Below are positions 38,201 to 48,952 of a stretch of 64,000 bases of DNA, piece by piece (position 1 is the stretch's first letter; every line of letters begins with the position of its first letter). Under the pieces are notes generated by a model that worked only from the letters and a program-made list of their open reading frames with translations, had not been told where the DNA came from and did no database searches. Source of the DNA: Eutreptiella sp. 'Long Island Sound 2002' (Eukaryota > Euglenozoa > Euglenophyceae > Eutreptiales > Eutreptiaceae); NCBI GenBank assembly GCA_964036045.1, contig OZ038384.1:20761000-20824999 (forward strand). Direction: 5' to 3'. The position numbers were made by a program, and so were the translations under genes.

Positions 38201-41200
38201 GTCAAATATTTGGGGGGTCTACAGCCCCCAAAATATTTCACGGATGGGGTTCCGTCAAATATTTGGGGGGTCTACACCCCCCAAATATTTCACGGATGGG
38301 GTTCCGTCAAATATTTGGGGGGTCTACAGCCCCCAAAATATTTCACGGATGGGGTTCCGTCAAATATTTGGGGGGTCTACACCCCCCAAATATTTCACGG
38401 ATGCGGTTCCGTCAAATATTTGGGGGGTCTACAGCCCCCAAAATATTTCACGGATGTGGTTCCGTCAAATATTTGGGGGGTCTACACCCCCCAAAATATT
38501 TCACGGATGGGGTTCCGTCAAATATTTGGGGGGTCTACACCCCCCAATTATTTCACGGATGGGGTTCCGTCAAATATTTGGGGGGTCTACACCCCCAAAA
38601 TATTTCACGGATGGGGTTCCGTCAAACATTGGGGGGTCTACAGCCCCACAATATTTCACGGACGGGGTTCCGTCAAATATTCGGGGGGTCTACACCCCCC
38701 AAATATTTCACGGATGGGGTTCCGTCAAATATTTGGGGGGTCTACAGCCTCCAAAATATTTCACGGATGGGGTTCCGTCACATATTTGGGGGGTCTACAG
38801 CCCCCAAATATTTCACGGATGGGGTTCGTCAAATATTTGGGGGGTCTACAGCCCCAAAATATTTCACGGATGGGGTTCCGTCAAATATTTGGGGGGTCTA
38901 CAGCCCCCAAATATTTCACGGATGGGGTTCCGTCAAATATTTGGGGGGTCCACACCCCCCAAAATATTTCACGGATGGGGTTCCGTCAAATATTTGGGGG
39001 GTCTACACCCCCCAAAATATTTCACGGATGTGGTTCCGTCACATATTTTGGGGGTCTACAGCCCCCAAAATATTTCACGGATGTGGTTCCGTCACATATT
39101 TGGGGGGTCTACAGCCACCAAAATATTTCACGGATGCGGTTCCGTCAAATATTTGGGGGGTCTACACCCCCCAAACATTTCACGGATGGGGTTCCGTCAA
39201 ACATTTGGGGGGTCTACACCCCCCAAAAATTTCACCGATGGGGTTTTGTTAAATATTTGGGGGGTCTACAGCCCAAAATATTTCACGGATGGGGTTCCGT
39301 CAAATATTTGGGGGGTCTACACCCCCCAAATATTTCACGGATGGGGTACCGTCAAATATTTGGGGGGTCTACAGCCCCAAAATATTTCACGGATGTGGTT
39401 CCGTCACATATTTGGGGGGTCTACAGCCCCCAAAATATTTCACGGATGGGGTTCCGTCAAATATTTGGGGGGTCTACAGCCCCCAAATATTTCACGGATG
39501 GGGTTCCGTCAAATATTTGGGGGGTCTACACCCCCAAAATATTCTACGGATGGGGTTCCGTCAAATATTTGGGGGGTCTACACCCCCAAAATATTTCACG
39601 GATGGGGTTCCGTCAAATTTTTGGGGGGTCTACAGCCTCCAAAATATTTCACGGATGGGGTTCCGTCAAATATTTGGGGGGTGTACAGCCCCAAAATATT
39701 TCACGGATGTGGTTCCGTCACATATTTGGGGGGTCTACAGCCCCCAAAATATTTCACGGATGGGGTTCCGTCAAATATTTGGGGGGTCTACAGCCCCCAA
39801 ATATTTCACGGATGGGGTTCCGTCAAATAGTTGGGGGGTCTACACCCCCCAAATATTTGACGGATGGGGTTCCGTCAAATATTTGGGGGGTCTACAGCCC
39901 CCAAATATTTCACGGATGTGGTTCCGTCACATATTTGGGGGGTCTACAGCCCCCAAAATATTTCACGGATGGGGTTCCGTCAAACATTGGGGGGTCTATA
40001 GCCCCACAATATTTCACGGACGGGGTTCCGTCAAATATTCGGGGGGTCTACACCCCCCAAATATTTCACGGATGGGGTTCCGTCAAATATTTGGGGGGTC
40101 TACAGCCTCCAAAATATTTCACGGATGGGGTTCCGTCAAATATTTGGGGGGTGTACAGCCCCAAAATATTTCACGGATGTGGTTCCGTCACATATTTGGG
40201 GGGTCTACAGCCCCCAAAATATTTCACGGATGGGGTTCCGTCAAACATTGGGGGGTCTATAGCCCCACAATATTTCACGGACGGGGTTCCGTCAAATATT
40301 CGGGGGGTCTACACCCCCCAAATATTTCACGGATGGGGTTCCGTCAAATATTTGGGGGGTCTACAGCCTCCAAAATATTTCACGGATGGGGTTCCGTCAA
40401 ATATTTGGGGGGTGTACAGCCCCAAAATATTTCACGGATGTGGTTCCGTCACATATTTGGGGGGTCTACAGCCCCCAAAATATTTCACGGATGGGGTTCC
40501 GTCAAATATTTGGGGGGTCTACAGCCCCCAAATATTTCACGGATGGGGTTCCGTCAAATATTTGGGGGGTCTACACCCCCCAAATATTTGACGGATGGGG
40601 TTCCGTCAAATATTTGGGGGGTCTACAGCCCCCAAATATTTCACGGTCTACAGCCCCCAAAATATTTCACGGATGTGGTTCCGTCAAATATTTGGGGGGT
40701 CTACACCCCCCAAATATTTCACGGATGGGGTTCCGTCAAACATTGGGGGGTCTACAGCCCCACAATATTTCACGGACGGGGTTCCGTCAAATATTCGGGG
40801 GGTCTACACCCCCCAAATATTTGACGGATGGGGTTCGGTCAAATATTTGGGGGGTCTACAGCCTCCAAAATATTTCACGGATGGGGTTCCGTCAAATATT
40901 TGGGGGGTCTACAGCCCCCAAATATTTCACGGATGGGGTTCGTCAAATATTTGGGGGGTCTACAGCCCCAAAATATTTCACGGATGGGGTTCCGCCAAAT
41001 ATTTGGGGGGTCTACACCCCCAAAATATTTCACGGGTGGGGTTCCGTCAAATTTTTGGGGGGTCTACAGCCCCCAAACATTTCACGGATGGGGTTCCGTC
41101 AAATATTTGGGGGTCTACACCCCCCAAATATTTCACGGATGGGGTTGCGTCAAATATTTGGGGGGTCTACACCCCCCAAATATTTCACGGATGGGGTTCC

Positions 41201-41227
41201 GTCAAATATTTGGGGGGTCTACAGCCC
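17288..41227 (+). repeat. 24-kb satellite, about 460 copies of a 52-bp hairpin unit
   Basis: The unit runs GGATGGGGTTCCGTC, AAATATTTGGGGGGT, CTAC, ACCCCCCAAATATTT, CAC. The 15-bp arms AAATATTTGGGGGGT and ACCCCCCAAATATTT pair around a CTAC loop. CCGTC and CACGG extend the stem with one mismatch, and in some copies (GACGG) it is perfect. Common variants are ACAGCCCCC for ACACCCCCC, AAAATATTT, and ATGTGG for ATGGGG. Because 52 is not a multiple of 3, three units make a 52-codon cycle (MGFRQIFGGSTPPKYF...), open in all three + frames, with ORFs up to 1,699 codons. I do not call these genes. Longer-range duplications of whole unit blocks are evident. Confidence 0.97.
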
Positions 41228-41230
41228 TAC

Positions 41231-41318
41231 CATGGGTAACTTCTATGACAAGGCTATTCGCCATGTTACGTGCCATATCTGTGGCCCCAAGCGACAAGTG
41301 GGCCCAAACCGCTGGTGA
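41231..41318 (+). CDS. Short ORF or exon at the satellite edge, CxxC motif
   Basis: ATG 41231 has a strong ACCATGG context, immediately after the satellite. It encodes MGNFYDKAIRHVTCHICGPK and stops at TGA 41316. GTGAGC at 41314-41319 is a good splice donor, so this may be a first exon with a CHIC zinc-binding start. The same frame is also open backwards into the satellite. No acceptor is assigned. Confidence 0.3.
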
Positions 41319-41436
41319 GCGACCTGTTGCCAGGCCCCAAGGCGCGTGCTAGCGGTCGGCGCAACTCGTTGCTTCCTGAGGCTGCGGTTGCACGTGCGTG
41401 TGTCACTGTCACCCAGACACGGCAAGAGCGCTTTGA

Positions 41437-43135
41437 CTAGGCGTTGCCGCAAGCCGCCCAGGGGCAGCCAGCTGCCTCACGATTGCATGCCAGGGGCTGC
41501 AAGAGCAGCGCCGAGAACCATTGACTGAGGACAGCCTGGTGGCAGCATACACGCTGGGCCGCCACTTCGCGAACAGCATGCGGGTGCCTATGCAAGACTG
41601 CAACGAGCTGTTGCTGCGTTGCAGCCCCTTTAGCTCAGAGGTGCCAGACAATCGTCTTGGCTGTCTGCATGCGGCCGTACGGGTTATGGACAACGCGTGG
41701 AGGGATGATGGAGGTCTTGAGATGTTGCAGCTACTAGTGGAGGATATGGAGGCGGCCGGTGTACAGCCAGCATACACCCAACGATTAAGTCCAGAAGGGC
41801 ATCCCCGAGGTGACCCAAGTGACTCCACGTCCTCTGCCGTAGCGCAGGAGGTTGGAGCGGCGGTGCTCATGGCAAGAGACCCCTGTGGCGATGAGTCTGT
41901 GACTCCCACTTCGTCCTCCCTGGCACAAGGGCGTGGTCCCCCGGCAGGTGCACATAGGGTGGATAGCCCTAGTGGGGTGTTCAGTCCACCTGCCCCCCCC
42001 CCCCCCCCCAGGTGGTGCGACCGACTCCGCGGCATGTGTTGGACGTGGAACACCAGACCCCAGGTCCCAGGTCTGCCCCGCCGATGAGTCACCTTCCATT
42101 GCATCCATGATGGATCCTACAGGGCTTCTCACGCCATACCCCCCGGCCCCCCACCCTGCGTGTCTGACACCGGCGGCTAGTGATGGAGGGGTGGCGAGTT
42201 CCTTGGAGGAGTCTCCTGTACCACTTGCACAGAAACCCAAAGAGCCAGCTGCTGTGGACTGTAGTCCTAGCACAGGCACTGTGGCGACAGTGAAAGGCTG
42301 CAGTCAGTCTAGTGCGGATTCAGGGTACACCCCGGTTGAACACCCTAGTTCATTGGCGACAGTGAGGGCTTGCAGTCAGTCCAGTGCAGAGTCAGGGACC
42401 ACCCCGGTTGAACACCCCAGTTCTGTGGAACAGAGCCCACGGAGCAAGAAGCGCCCAGGGGTTACCCCACCAAGTAATGGGGCCCCCGTGAAACGTGGCA
42501 AGAAAGAGCAAGGCACAAAGACAGCTGCAATAGATCCAGATGCTATGGCATTGGACGACGTGGACAAAAAGCCCAGCAAGGCCGAGGTTGGCAGAGTCCT
42601 ACCAACGGCGAGGTCCTTGAAGCTTCGCATTCTTCCGGACCAATACGTTGCCGGGGCATGTTTCTACTATGCCGTGGCCCAAAGCATGCATCCTATCAGC
42701 AGCAACACCCCGTTGGACGGCGCATCGCTGCAGGCAAAGGCCATCGCCGTGTTTCGCGACATGTTTGGGCTTTCAATTCAAGAGTCTACACTATTTGTGA
42801 ACCGGGATCTTGAGAAGGACACATGGCGTGGCCGGCCGCAAGGGGGAATGCCTGACCACTTTGCTGCCTTGGCGAAGCATGTGGACGGTAGTGTGGTGTT
42901 GCTGCGATCAAACAGGTTCAGCATTGTGACGTCAGGGTTTGGGATCGACAGCGCGTTGATATCCGCTGCTGTTTGGGTGCCTGGACGGAGCATCCGCTGC
43001 ACTACCAGGACTGTGGGGATATGGAGGAGCAGTGCGACCGGGCGATGGTGGTGGTTATTGCCGAGGCGGAACGAGATGGTGTCAAAGGAGGTGGTCATTT
43101 CCGGGGTGCAGTCTTTGATCATTCGGTGCAGGTAG
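41437..43135 (+). pseudogene. OTU-like cysteine protease region, frame-disrupted
   Basis: The frame is open from 41437 and reads QGLQEQRREPLTEDSLVAAY onward. It crosses a C-run (about 41995-42010), where it shifts to a second frame with a Ser/Pro-rich low-complexity linker that includes two repeats with TPVEHPSS, and a KRGKK basic patch. A globular domain follows: LPDQYVAGACFYYAVAQS, with candidate nucleophile Cys at 42659-42661. It continues in a third frame from about 42970 to GGGHFRGAVF, with candidate His at 43096-43098. The Cys followed by aromatics and a late H-F/Y near a beta strand match the OTU layout, although the usual DGNC is altered. OTU proteases cleave ubiquitin chains and occur in some eukaryotic transposons. 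The family call is tentative. Confidence 0.4.
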
Positions 43136-43139
43136 CCCC

Positions 43140-43743
43140 CTTTTGCACGTTGCACGGGATGATGGGCATCTTGGCATACAAGCGTGGGCCGGTTGGGGGG
43201 GTTAGAGCGTGGCATTTGCAACTAGGGGTTGGCGGTATGAAGGGCCACACCAATGCCACAGACTGCCGCCGCACTCGTCTAGTGCAACGGACACGCAACT
43301 ACAAGCCACTGGTGACCCTGGTGAACAAGATGGCAAGGCAGATGTTGCCTGATTGGTTCACATGGACCACCATGCAATTGTCTTGCAATGTGCTCACAAA
43401 ACTGCATCAGCATGTGCATGACGCGTCCCCTTGGTCGGCAGTGTTTTCCACCGGCCAGCACACACGGGGATACATATGGGTGGAGGTAGGTGGTGTATGT
43501 AATGGTCGGGGTGGACGGAGATGTAGTATGCAATGCTTGGATGGTGTTACACGGGTTGGCGCCACGTACGATGTATGCCAGCAAGCGGTTCTCGTACGTA
43601 CGGGTGCATGGCATGGCACTTGTTCTTGGCACGGGGAGAGGAGGTTGGTGGTGTTGTACTCCCGTGGTGACTGGTGGACACTCCCGCCACGGGACCGTGC
43701 ATTCCTCAATGAGACCGCATTCCGCTTACATGCACGTGCATAG
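43140..43743 (+). CDS. 2-oxoglutarate/Fe(II) dioxygenase-like domain
   Basis: This lies in the same frame as the OTU-like C-terminus, ending at TAG 43741. The pattern WTTMQLSCNVLTKLHQHVHD, then GYIWVEVGG, then AWHGTCSWHGERRLVVLY follows the 2OG oxygenase order. There is a strand before the metal site, a G..I/LW strand after it, and a distal His (43612-43614) nine residues before Arg, the 2-oxoglutarate contact. The first metal site, normally HxD, reads HQH (43405-43413), so activity is doubtful unless His substitutes or the read is wrong. Family members hydroxylate protein or nucleic-acid substrates, and TET/JBP-type members travel with transposons in other protists and fungi. That link is established elsewhere and only inferred here. 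Confidence 0.45.
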
Positions 43744-44203
43744 TGGGCCACTTGGTGGAGCACCGCGGCGACCATGGGGAATGGAGAATCCACATGGGTA
43801 CAACTGGTGTTGGTTGGGTACCACGCTGCAGTCTCCGTTGGTGGCGTCCGGTGGACTTGAAGGACAGCACGCAGGATGCCTGGACGAGGAGGGTGTCTGG
43901 GGACCATTGTGGCGGGGTGTTGTGGCACATGGAGGAGGTGGTGCATACAATCCACAGGACATTGCTGAGAGGCTGGCAATGGAGGATGCCATGTGTGAGA
44001 CGGTGTGCCGATGCAGCGGGCGATGCAAGTGCAAAGCCCCTGCACCAAAATTCCAATGGATGCGGCAGGCAGAGATGCCCGAGTGTTGGAAGTACATGGT
44101 GCCCAAGCTCACGGCCGCTGGGGTGGTTGCTCTGTCATGTTGTTTGTCGTACGAGCAGTTGTGGCAATACTGTGGTGCCTGTGGGGTGAAGGTTCTGCGG
44201 GAG
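43744..44203 (+). pseudogene. Cys-rich segment upstream of the ubiquitin-hydrolase-like domain
   Basis: Coding potential switches between two frames near 43950. The first part reads HRGDHGEWRIHMGTTG. The second reads AYNPQDIAERLAMEDAMC, then CRCSGRCKCK and later YCGACGVKVL. The CxCxxxCxC and CxxC groups could bind zinc. The last CxxC sits where ubiquitin-specific proteases carry their finger, ahead of the His box. No separate domain is recognised. Confidence 0.4.
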
Positions 44204-44747
44204 GGGGGGAGACAGCCATGCCAGTGAGATATTGCATGTGACGAATCAAGGGCAGAGTGTGCGACAGCGTACGAAGGAGGGAATGAAGGGGCGACCGGTT
44301 GGGTTACCTGATAACCCCCCCCCCCCCCCGTGTCCGTGTCGGGGTGACCTGAGGGAGGCACCAATGTATACATCGGTGGTGTACAACGAGGTCGTGGGGT
44401 TACATGTGCACAACCAGCAGGAGTACACGTGGGTTGTGGACCATGAGTTTCTCGATTGCCTGGGGTGGCAATGGTCCTTGCATGCCATGGTGTTGCACAT
44501 TGGATCGACGAGGGAGGAGGGTCACTTTGTGGTGCATGTCGTTTTCAACGTCAGGTGGTGGTTGTGTAACGACACCACGGTGAAGGCCATGAACCCCCCC
44601 CCCCCCCGACCCGCGAAAGGCGATGTTTCTGCTATACTAGCGGAAACAAACAAATTTCTTTGTACCAGACATGTCGCAGCGTGCCTCCCAACGGACAGGA
44701 CCACCGGCCCCTGGTCAGACACGGCATGCCCAGAGCGTACCTACTGA
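44203..44747 (+). pseudogene. Ubiquitin-specific-protease-like (C19) His-box region
   Basis: After a shift in the G-run at 44203-44209 the frame reads GDSHASEILHVTNQGQSV and later YTWVVDHEF. It then reads WSLHAMVLHIG, GHFVVHVVF and RWWLCNDTTV. This matches the end of USP domains: Y-L-x-A-V-V-x-H-x-G, then G-H-Y/F-x-x-x-V, then W-Y/W-x-x-D-D, with candidate His at 44523-44525 and Asn-Asp at 44568-44573. USPs remove ubiquitin. I do not find a clear N-terminal Cys box, so it may be inactive or the Cys box may be lost in a shifted frame upstream. The real C-terminus is probably before the C-run at 44597; the last residues overlap the next gene's start. Confidence 0.45.
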
Positions 44748-47700
44748 CACCTCGGTGCCAGCCACATCGCTGGCACCAGTTGCGCCCCCCCCCACCCCTC
44801 CTTCAACACAGGGTGCATCAAGGGTTGGGTACATCAGGAACAGGCCTATGCATGCCCAGAGCGTGCCTATGGACGCCTCTGTGCCAGCCACGGCGCTGGC
44901 ACAAGGCGCACCCCCCCCCTTCCCCAACTGCAACACAGAGTGCATCAAGGGTAGGGGACCGGAACATGAGTACGCATGCCCAGAGCATGCCTAATGAGAT
45001 GTGTGTGGCTGCCTCGGCGCCGCTACAGACGTCCTCAAAATTTGTTGAGGCAGTGGCACAGTTGCTGCAGAAGCGCAAGGTGCGAGTGGCAAGGCATCCG
45101 AGAGTGCGTGTTGAAGCACACCAGATGCAACTTAGAGCACGGCATGCAAAAGAGTGGGATGCGCGGCATGCAGATGATGGCATGTCACCATCCTCAGTGG
45201 CACAATCAGTTGAGCAGGACAGGTTGAGGTCTGTTGCATTGGCCGCATAGGGGAAGGATGCATTGTGCGTGTTGATGCAGGCCACTCCCATGCAACTGGA
45301 CGGTGGTCCAAAGACACTACAAATGTTTGTAGCCGCTCATTGGCAGTATCAGTTCACGACAAGTGGGGCTGTTGAGTGTGTGTGTTGTGCGTGGGCAAAT
45401 GTGTGTGGCATTCCTGGGGTGGCGCGTCCCCCTAAGAACAGTGAAGCCTTGGTATTGGGAACATATGCTGTAGGGATGCGCATGAAGACCTCTGGCCCAA
45501 AAACGTGGCGGAAGGAGGTGTTGGAAAGCCACTTGGGGTTATCACGTGGCACAACATCAACGCGAAAGAATCTGCATAGGCCAGGGCACCACCACCGATT
45601 GGCTGAGGACAGTTTCAAGCTGCATTGTGCAGAGCGATATCGCGCATTGTGCCCCACTGCTGGTGCCACAGCTGACGTGGTGGGAGGGAACGTTGTGTTC
45701 ATCAGGGGGGAAGCCATGGACATTGGTGTGGCAGTGTCGGATGCCGAGGCAGCCATTCTGTCACGGTTGGTTGAGGTGTATATAGGGTTACGCATGTGCA
45801 CTTCCGTCCGTGCTATAAGTGAGCGCATCCTTCTGCACTGTTCTCTGACTTCCGCCCCTGGGCACCATGCATCACGGCGGTGGATAGTTGAGAAGGCTAT
45901 TGCAGCAATGCATGATGCCATGCAGGATGAGGTAACGCACGCCCTCTTCCTGGCAACGTTCATTGCAGTGTTGCTTGACGGCTCGGATAGGCAGAGGCAT
46001 CGCATCAATGAGTACGCCATTCTGCTTATTTTCCCGGGGACTGGCCCTGGGGGCATGTGTGAGGTGTTCCTTGGTGTGGTGGATGTGGCCTGTGGTGATG
46101 CGCATGAGGTTGCAACGCAGGTAGCATGCGTCCTGATGTCCTGGATTCCTGACCGTGATTGGTGGGCAAAGAGGGTAGTGACCTTTGCAGTGGACGGGGC
46201 TTCTAACCTTGGTGTGCGAGGTGCCAGTGCGCGGCAGGTTGTTGATGTCTCTATCATTGAGAGCAATGTGTTCGCCTTGATTGGGAAGTGGTTAGTGTTG
46301 ATGACACCCTTGGGTGAGCCGTGCCATGTGTTGCAGCGCAAGTTGGGTCTTGCATTGGAGGCTGCTGGCCCAACCCATGTTGATTACTTGGCGGCCGTCA
46401 ATCGGCAACGAGGCTTGTACAATGGGGCACGGCAGTGGAAGGAGTTGCAAAAGTGTGTGCAAAAGCATGTGCAGGATGAACGTAGTGGCTTGCAGCTCAT
46501 CCCCACAAGTCATCGCATCAGGTGGTCACAGGCGCTTGCACGGCGCAACACTCCTTTTTTGGCCAATGTCCCTTGGGTGGCACGACAGTTGGATTCCAAG
46601 GTGCAGCATTCTACCAAGGAGGAGGATGTGTGGGAGGACTGCCATGATGCCAGTTTGCTTGCATGGGGGGTGGTTTATGGGGACATCCTGCATGGCATGC
46701 GGTGTTTTAGCAGTGTGGCACAACTACGTGCGCCCACTGGTGCACACTTAGCCACTGCATCAGGTATGCTAGAAGCCCGGTTGCAGAGGGTGGCTCGCGA
46801 GGAGGGTCCAGGGTGGTTGCAATTCAAGGAGCAGACTGTAACTGGTGCGTGGCGTGGTGTGCAGTTGGTCCAGTTTGATTCAGGTGGGCAGAAGTGTGCA
46901 ACAACCCCTCCTTTTCCAGGCGTTCAGGCGCGTGCAGTGACCGATGTGTTGCTTGCAGGCATCAAGGAGGGGCAGGCAACCATTGACCCCAGGGGGGTGT
47001 TGGAGTGCGCAATATTGTTGGACCATGGCCGTTTCGTTGCCCTCCCGGTCAATGAGCGTGCTGCATATGGGGTGGAGCAGTTGCGTCAGTTCATGACTTC
47101 ACATCAAGAAGAGTTGGGCGCAGCACATGTGAACTGTGACCGTGCCTTGGTAGAGTGGGAAGGCCTTAAGGAGCACATGGTGCAGCACTTTGCAACTGTG
47201 CAAATGTCCAAGATGTGGGAGGCATTGGCACCTAAAAGGGCACATGCACAATGGGTGAATGTGTGGCGCGTTCTCGCATTATTGCGAACATATTGCCCCG
47301 CTCAAGCTGCAGTAGAGCGTGCCATCTCTTTGCGTGGGAGGTTCTGCATTAGTATGCATGACACTGTGGAGACACATGTCCTGAGCATTTGCATGGCATT
47401 GCATTCCAACTTGCCCCCTTTACAGCAATGGGCAAAGGGACAAGGCGTTGCAGTGGCACACCACCTGGCTGCCCATGCACGCTTCGATATGCGCCCAAGA
47501 CAGAGGGTTTCAAAGAAGGTACGGGACAGAGAATCTGTGGAGGCTGCAATGCTTCAATGTCTGCAAGGTAATGAAGCAGTGGCTGATGATGGTGACAGCC
47601 TGCCCTTCTTTGGAGGGCCGGGTACACCACTGAGGTCAACGGTACCCTCAGGAAAGGGTACAAAACGGCACCAGGCAGATGTGGTAAGCATTGTTGCACC

Positions 47701-48247
47701 CGATGGGACCCCTGACTCGCATGCTGGCAACCATGACTTCATCACTTTTCGCAGAGGTGTGGAGTGTGCCACATGCAAGAAGGAGGTTCGCATTTGGTGC
47801 AATACATGTCTGGTGTGCCATGCATGCTTTTGCGCAAGTCCGCGTCCTTGTGGGAACGTGGTGGTGAATGTTGTAGATGATGTCTGTGATGAGGGGGAGA
47901 ACAATAGTGCAGACGAATTGGCCACACCACGGAAGCCAAATAAGGGGCGTGGTGTGGCCAGGATGCAGGCGAAATTGGTGATGGCCACGCAGAATGGCAG
48001 GCTGCGTGATTGGTCAAAGGGGGCGCTGTTGAATTGTCTGGATGTGCTTGGTGTGAAGGTGGCAGGTAACAGCAATCGGCGGGAACTGCGGGACCTTGCT
48101 ACGCAACAAGCGTTGCCATTATTGGAAGAATGGGATGCCTTTGTGCCGGACACGGACCGTGTCACCCGTTCTGCGGCACCACCAAGCAGCTCCCAGCCCA
48201 GTTGTTCGCAGCCAGTGGATGACATGGATGGACTCATCGATGAATGA
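44671..48247 (+). CDS. hAT-like transposase with N-terminal repeats, Cys-rich and SAP-like tails
   Basis: ATG 44671 (MSQRASQRTG) opens two repeats of about 35 residues (THxAQSVPxDxSVPATxLAxxA). The frame shifts at the C9 run 44911-44919, meets an in-frame TAG at 45248, and then stays open to TGA 48245. Numbering from ATG 45275, a DDE/RNase H-like core shows LLDGS (about 235), VDGASN (about 307), CHVLQRKLGLAL (about 350) and HRIRWSQALA (about 413). The hAT dimerisation region reads YCPAQAAVERAIS followed by a VETHVLSICMAL helix. A CxxC-rich cluster lies near 830-860, and a helix pair resembling SAP (WSKGALLNCLDVLGV...GNSNRREL) near 910-945. It would cut and paste DNA in the nucleus. It may belong with the upstream protease and oxygenase block. 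Confidence 0.65.
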
Positions 48248-48506
48248 GAGGATGCCCACGTATTTGCATGTGCCCTTTTGTTGTTGTGTGCTGTCTTCGA
48301 AGATTTTTCCCATTTTCCCTGTTTGCACATTTGATGTTCTGTGGCATTACCACGACCATTTTATTTGTGGATCTGAATTTAACTGATGCCGATTGCAATG
48401 GTCATGCTGCAATCCCCTGAGATGTTTCCCATTTGGTTTTCAGTGCTACATGTGGCTTTTTTGTGTGGTGGTCGTTCAATTTTCCCACTTTTCCTGGTCC
48501 CACATT
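48248..48506. other. 3' flank of the transposase gene
   Basis: A T-rich non-coding stretch with no recognisable gene, leading to the 7-bp repeat. Confidence 0.3.
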
Positions 48507-48575
48507 TTCCCCTTTCCCCTTTCCCCTTTCCCCTTTCCCCTTTCCCCTTTCCCCTTTCCCCTTTCCCCTTTCCCA
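48507..48575. repeat. (CCCCTTT)n tandem repeat, about 10 copies
   Basis: A nearly perfect 7-bp period of CCCCTTT. It resembles but does not match the plant and algal telomere repeat CCCTAAA. Confidence 0.9.
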
Positions 48576-48578
48576 AAG

Positions 48579-48818
48579 TACACAAACAAATTGTTGGCTC
48601 AAACAACCAAAATCAGAATCAAATTGAAGTTGTCACATACACTACTGTCAACAACAGGTGTGCAATTGTTTTCCAAACAGGGGGGTCTGTGTTTTCTGTG
48701 GCGCCTTTTCTCCTTGGGGGGGGGGAGGGGGGCTGGAAAGCACCCGATAGTGGGGGGGGGATGGGTGGGGGGGTTTCCTGTGAAGAATTTGGTGTGGACA
48801 ATGGCGGCGGGGGGGGGG
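48579..48818 (+). repeat. Inverted partner of the 2708-2967 repeat
   Basis: It runs from GTACACAAACAAATTGTTGG to a G-run and is the reverse complement of the left copy. It is followed by about 110 bp of unmatched sequence, then CAGACATCAGAC and ACATAGCTGG words before the minisatellite. Confidence 0.8.
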
Positions 48819-48952
48819 CTGATCCCAATTTCCTCTAGGCATTGGACCCCTAGACCCACCTCCAGTACATAATAATATCAGACATCTTCGTGGGCAGACC
48901 GCACACACAACATCCCTTATCAGACATCAGACATCAGACCTCATACACATAG

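Noticed and set aside
17288-41227. CRISPR array
   Set aside because: The palindromic units are contiguous, with no unique spacers and no cas genes. The context is eukaryotic.
17355-41318. Dozens of ORFs of up to 1,699 codons in the 52-bp satellite
   Set aside because: They are read-through of a short tandem repeat in all three frames, with the same peptide cycle. There are no starts, domains or flanking gene signals, so I annotate one repeat.
42650-42720. Ubiquitin-specific-protease Cys box for the 44.2-44.6 kb His box
   Set aside because: The Cys here lacks the N-x-x-NTCY-x-NS pattern and fits an OTU-like layout better.
45349-46341. 330-codon minus-strand ORF
   Set aside because: It is antisense to the hAT-like core; the D, D, CH and ER motifs are on the + strand.
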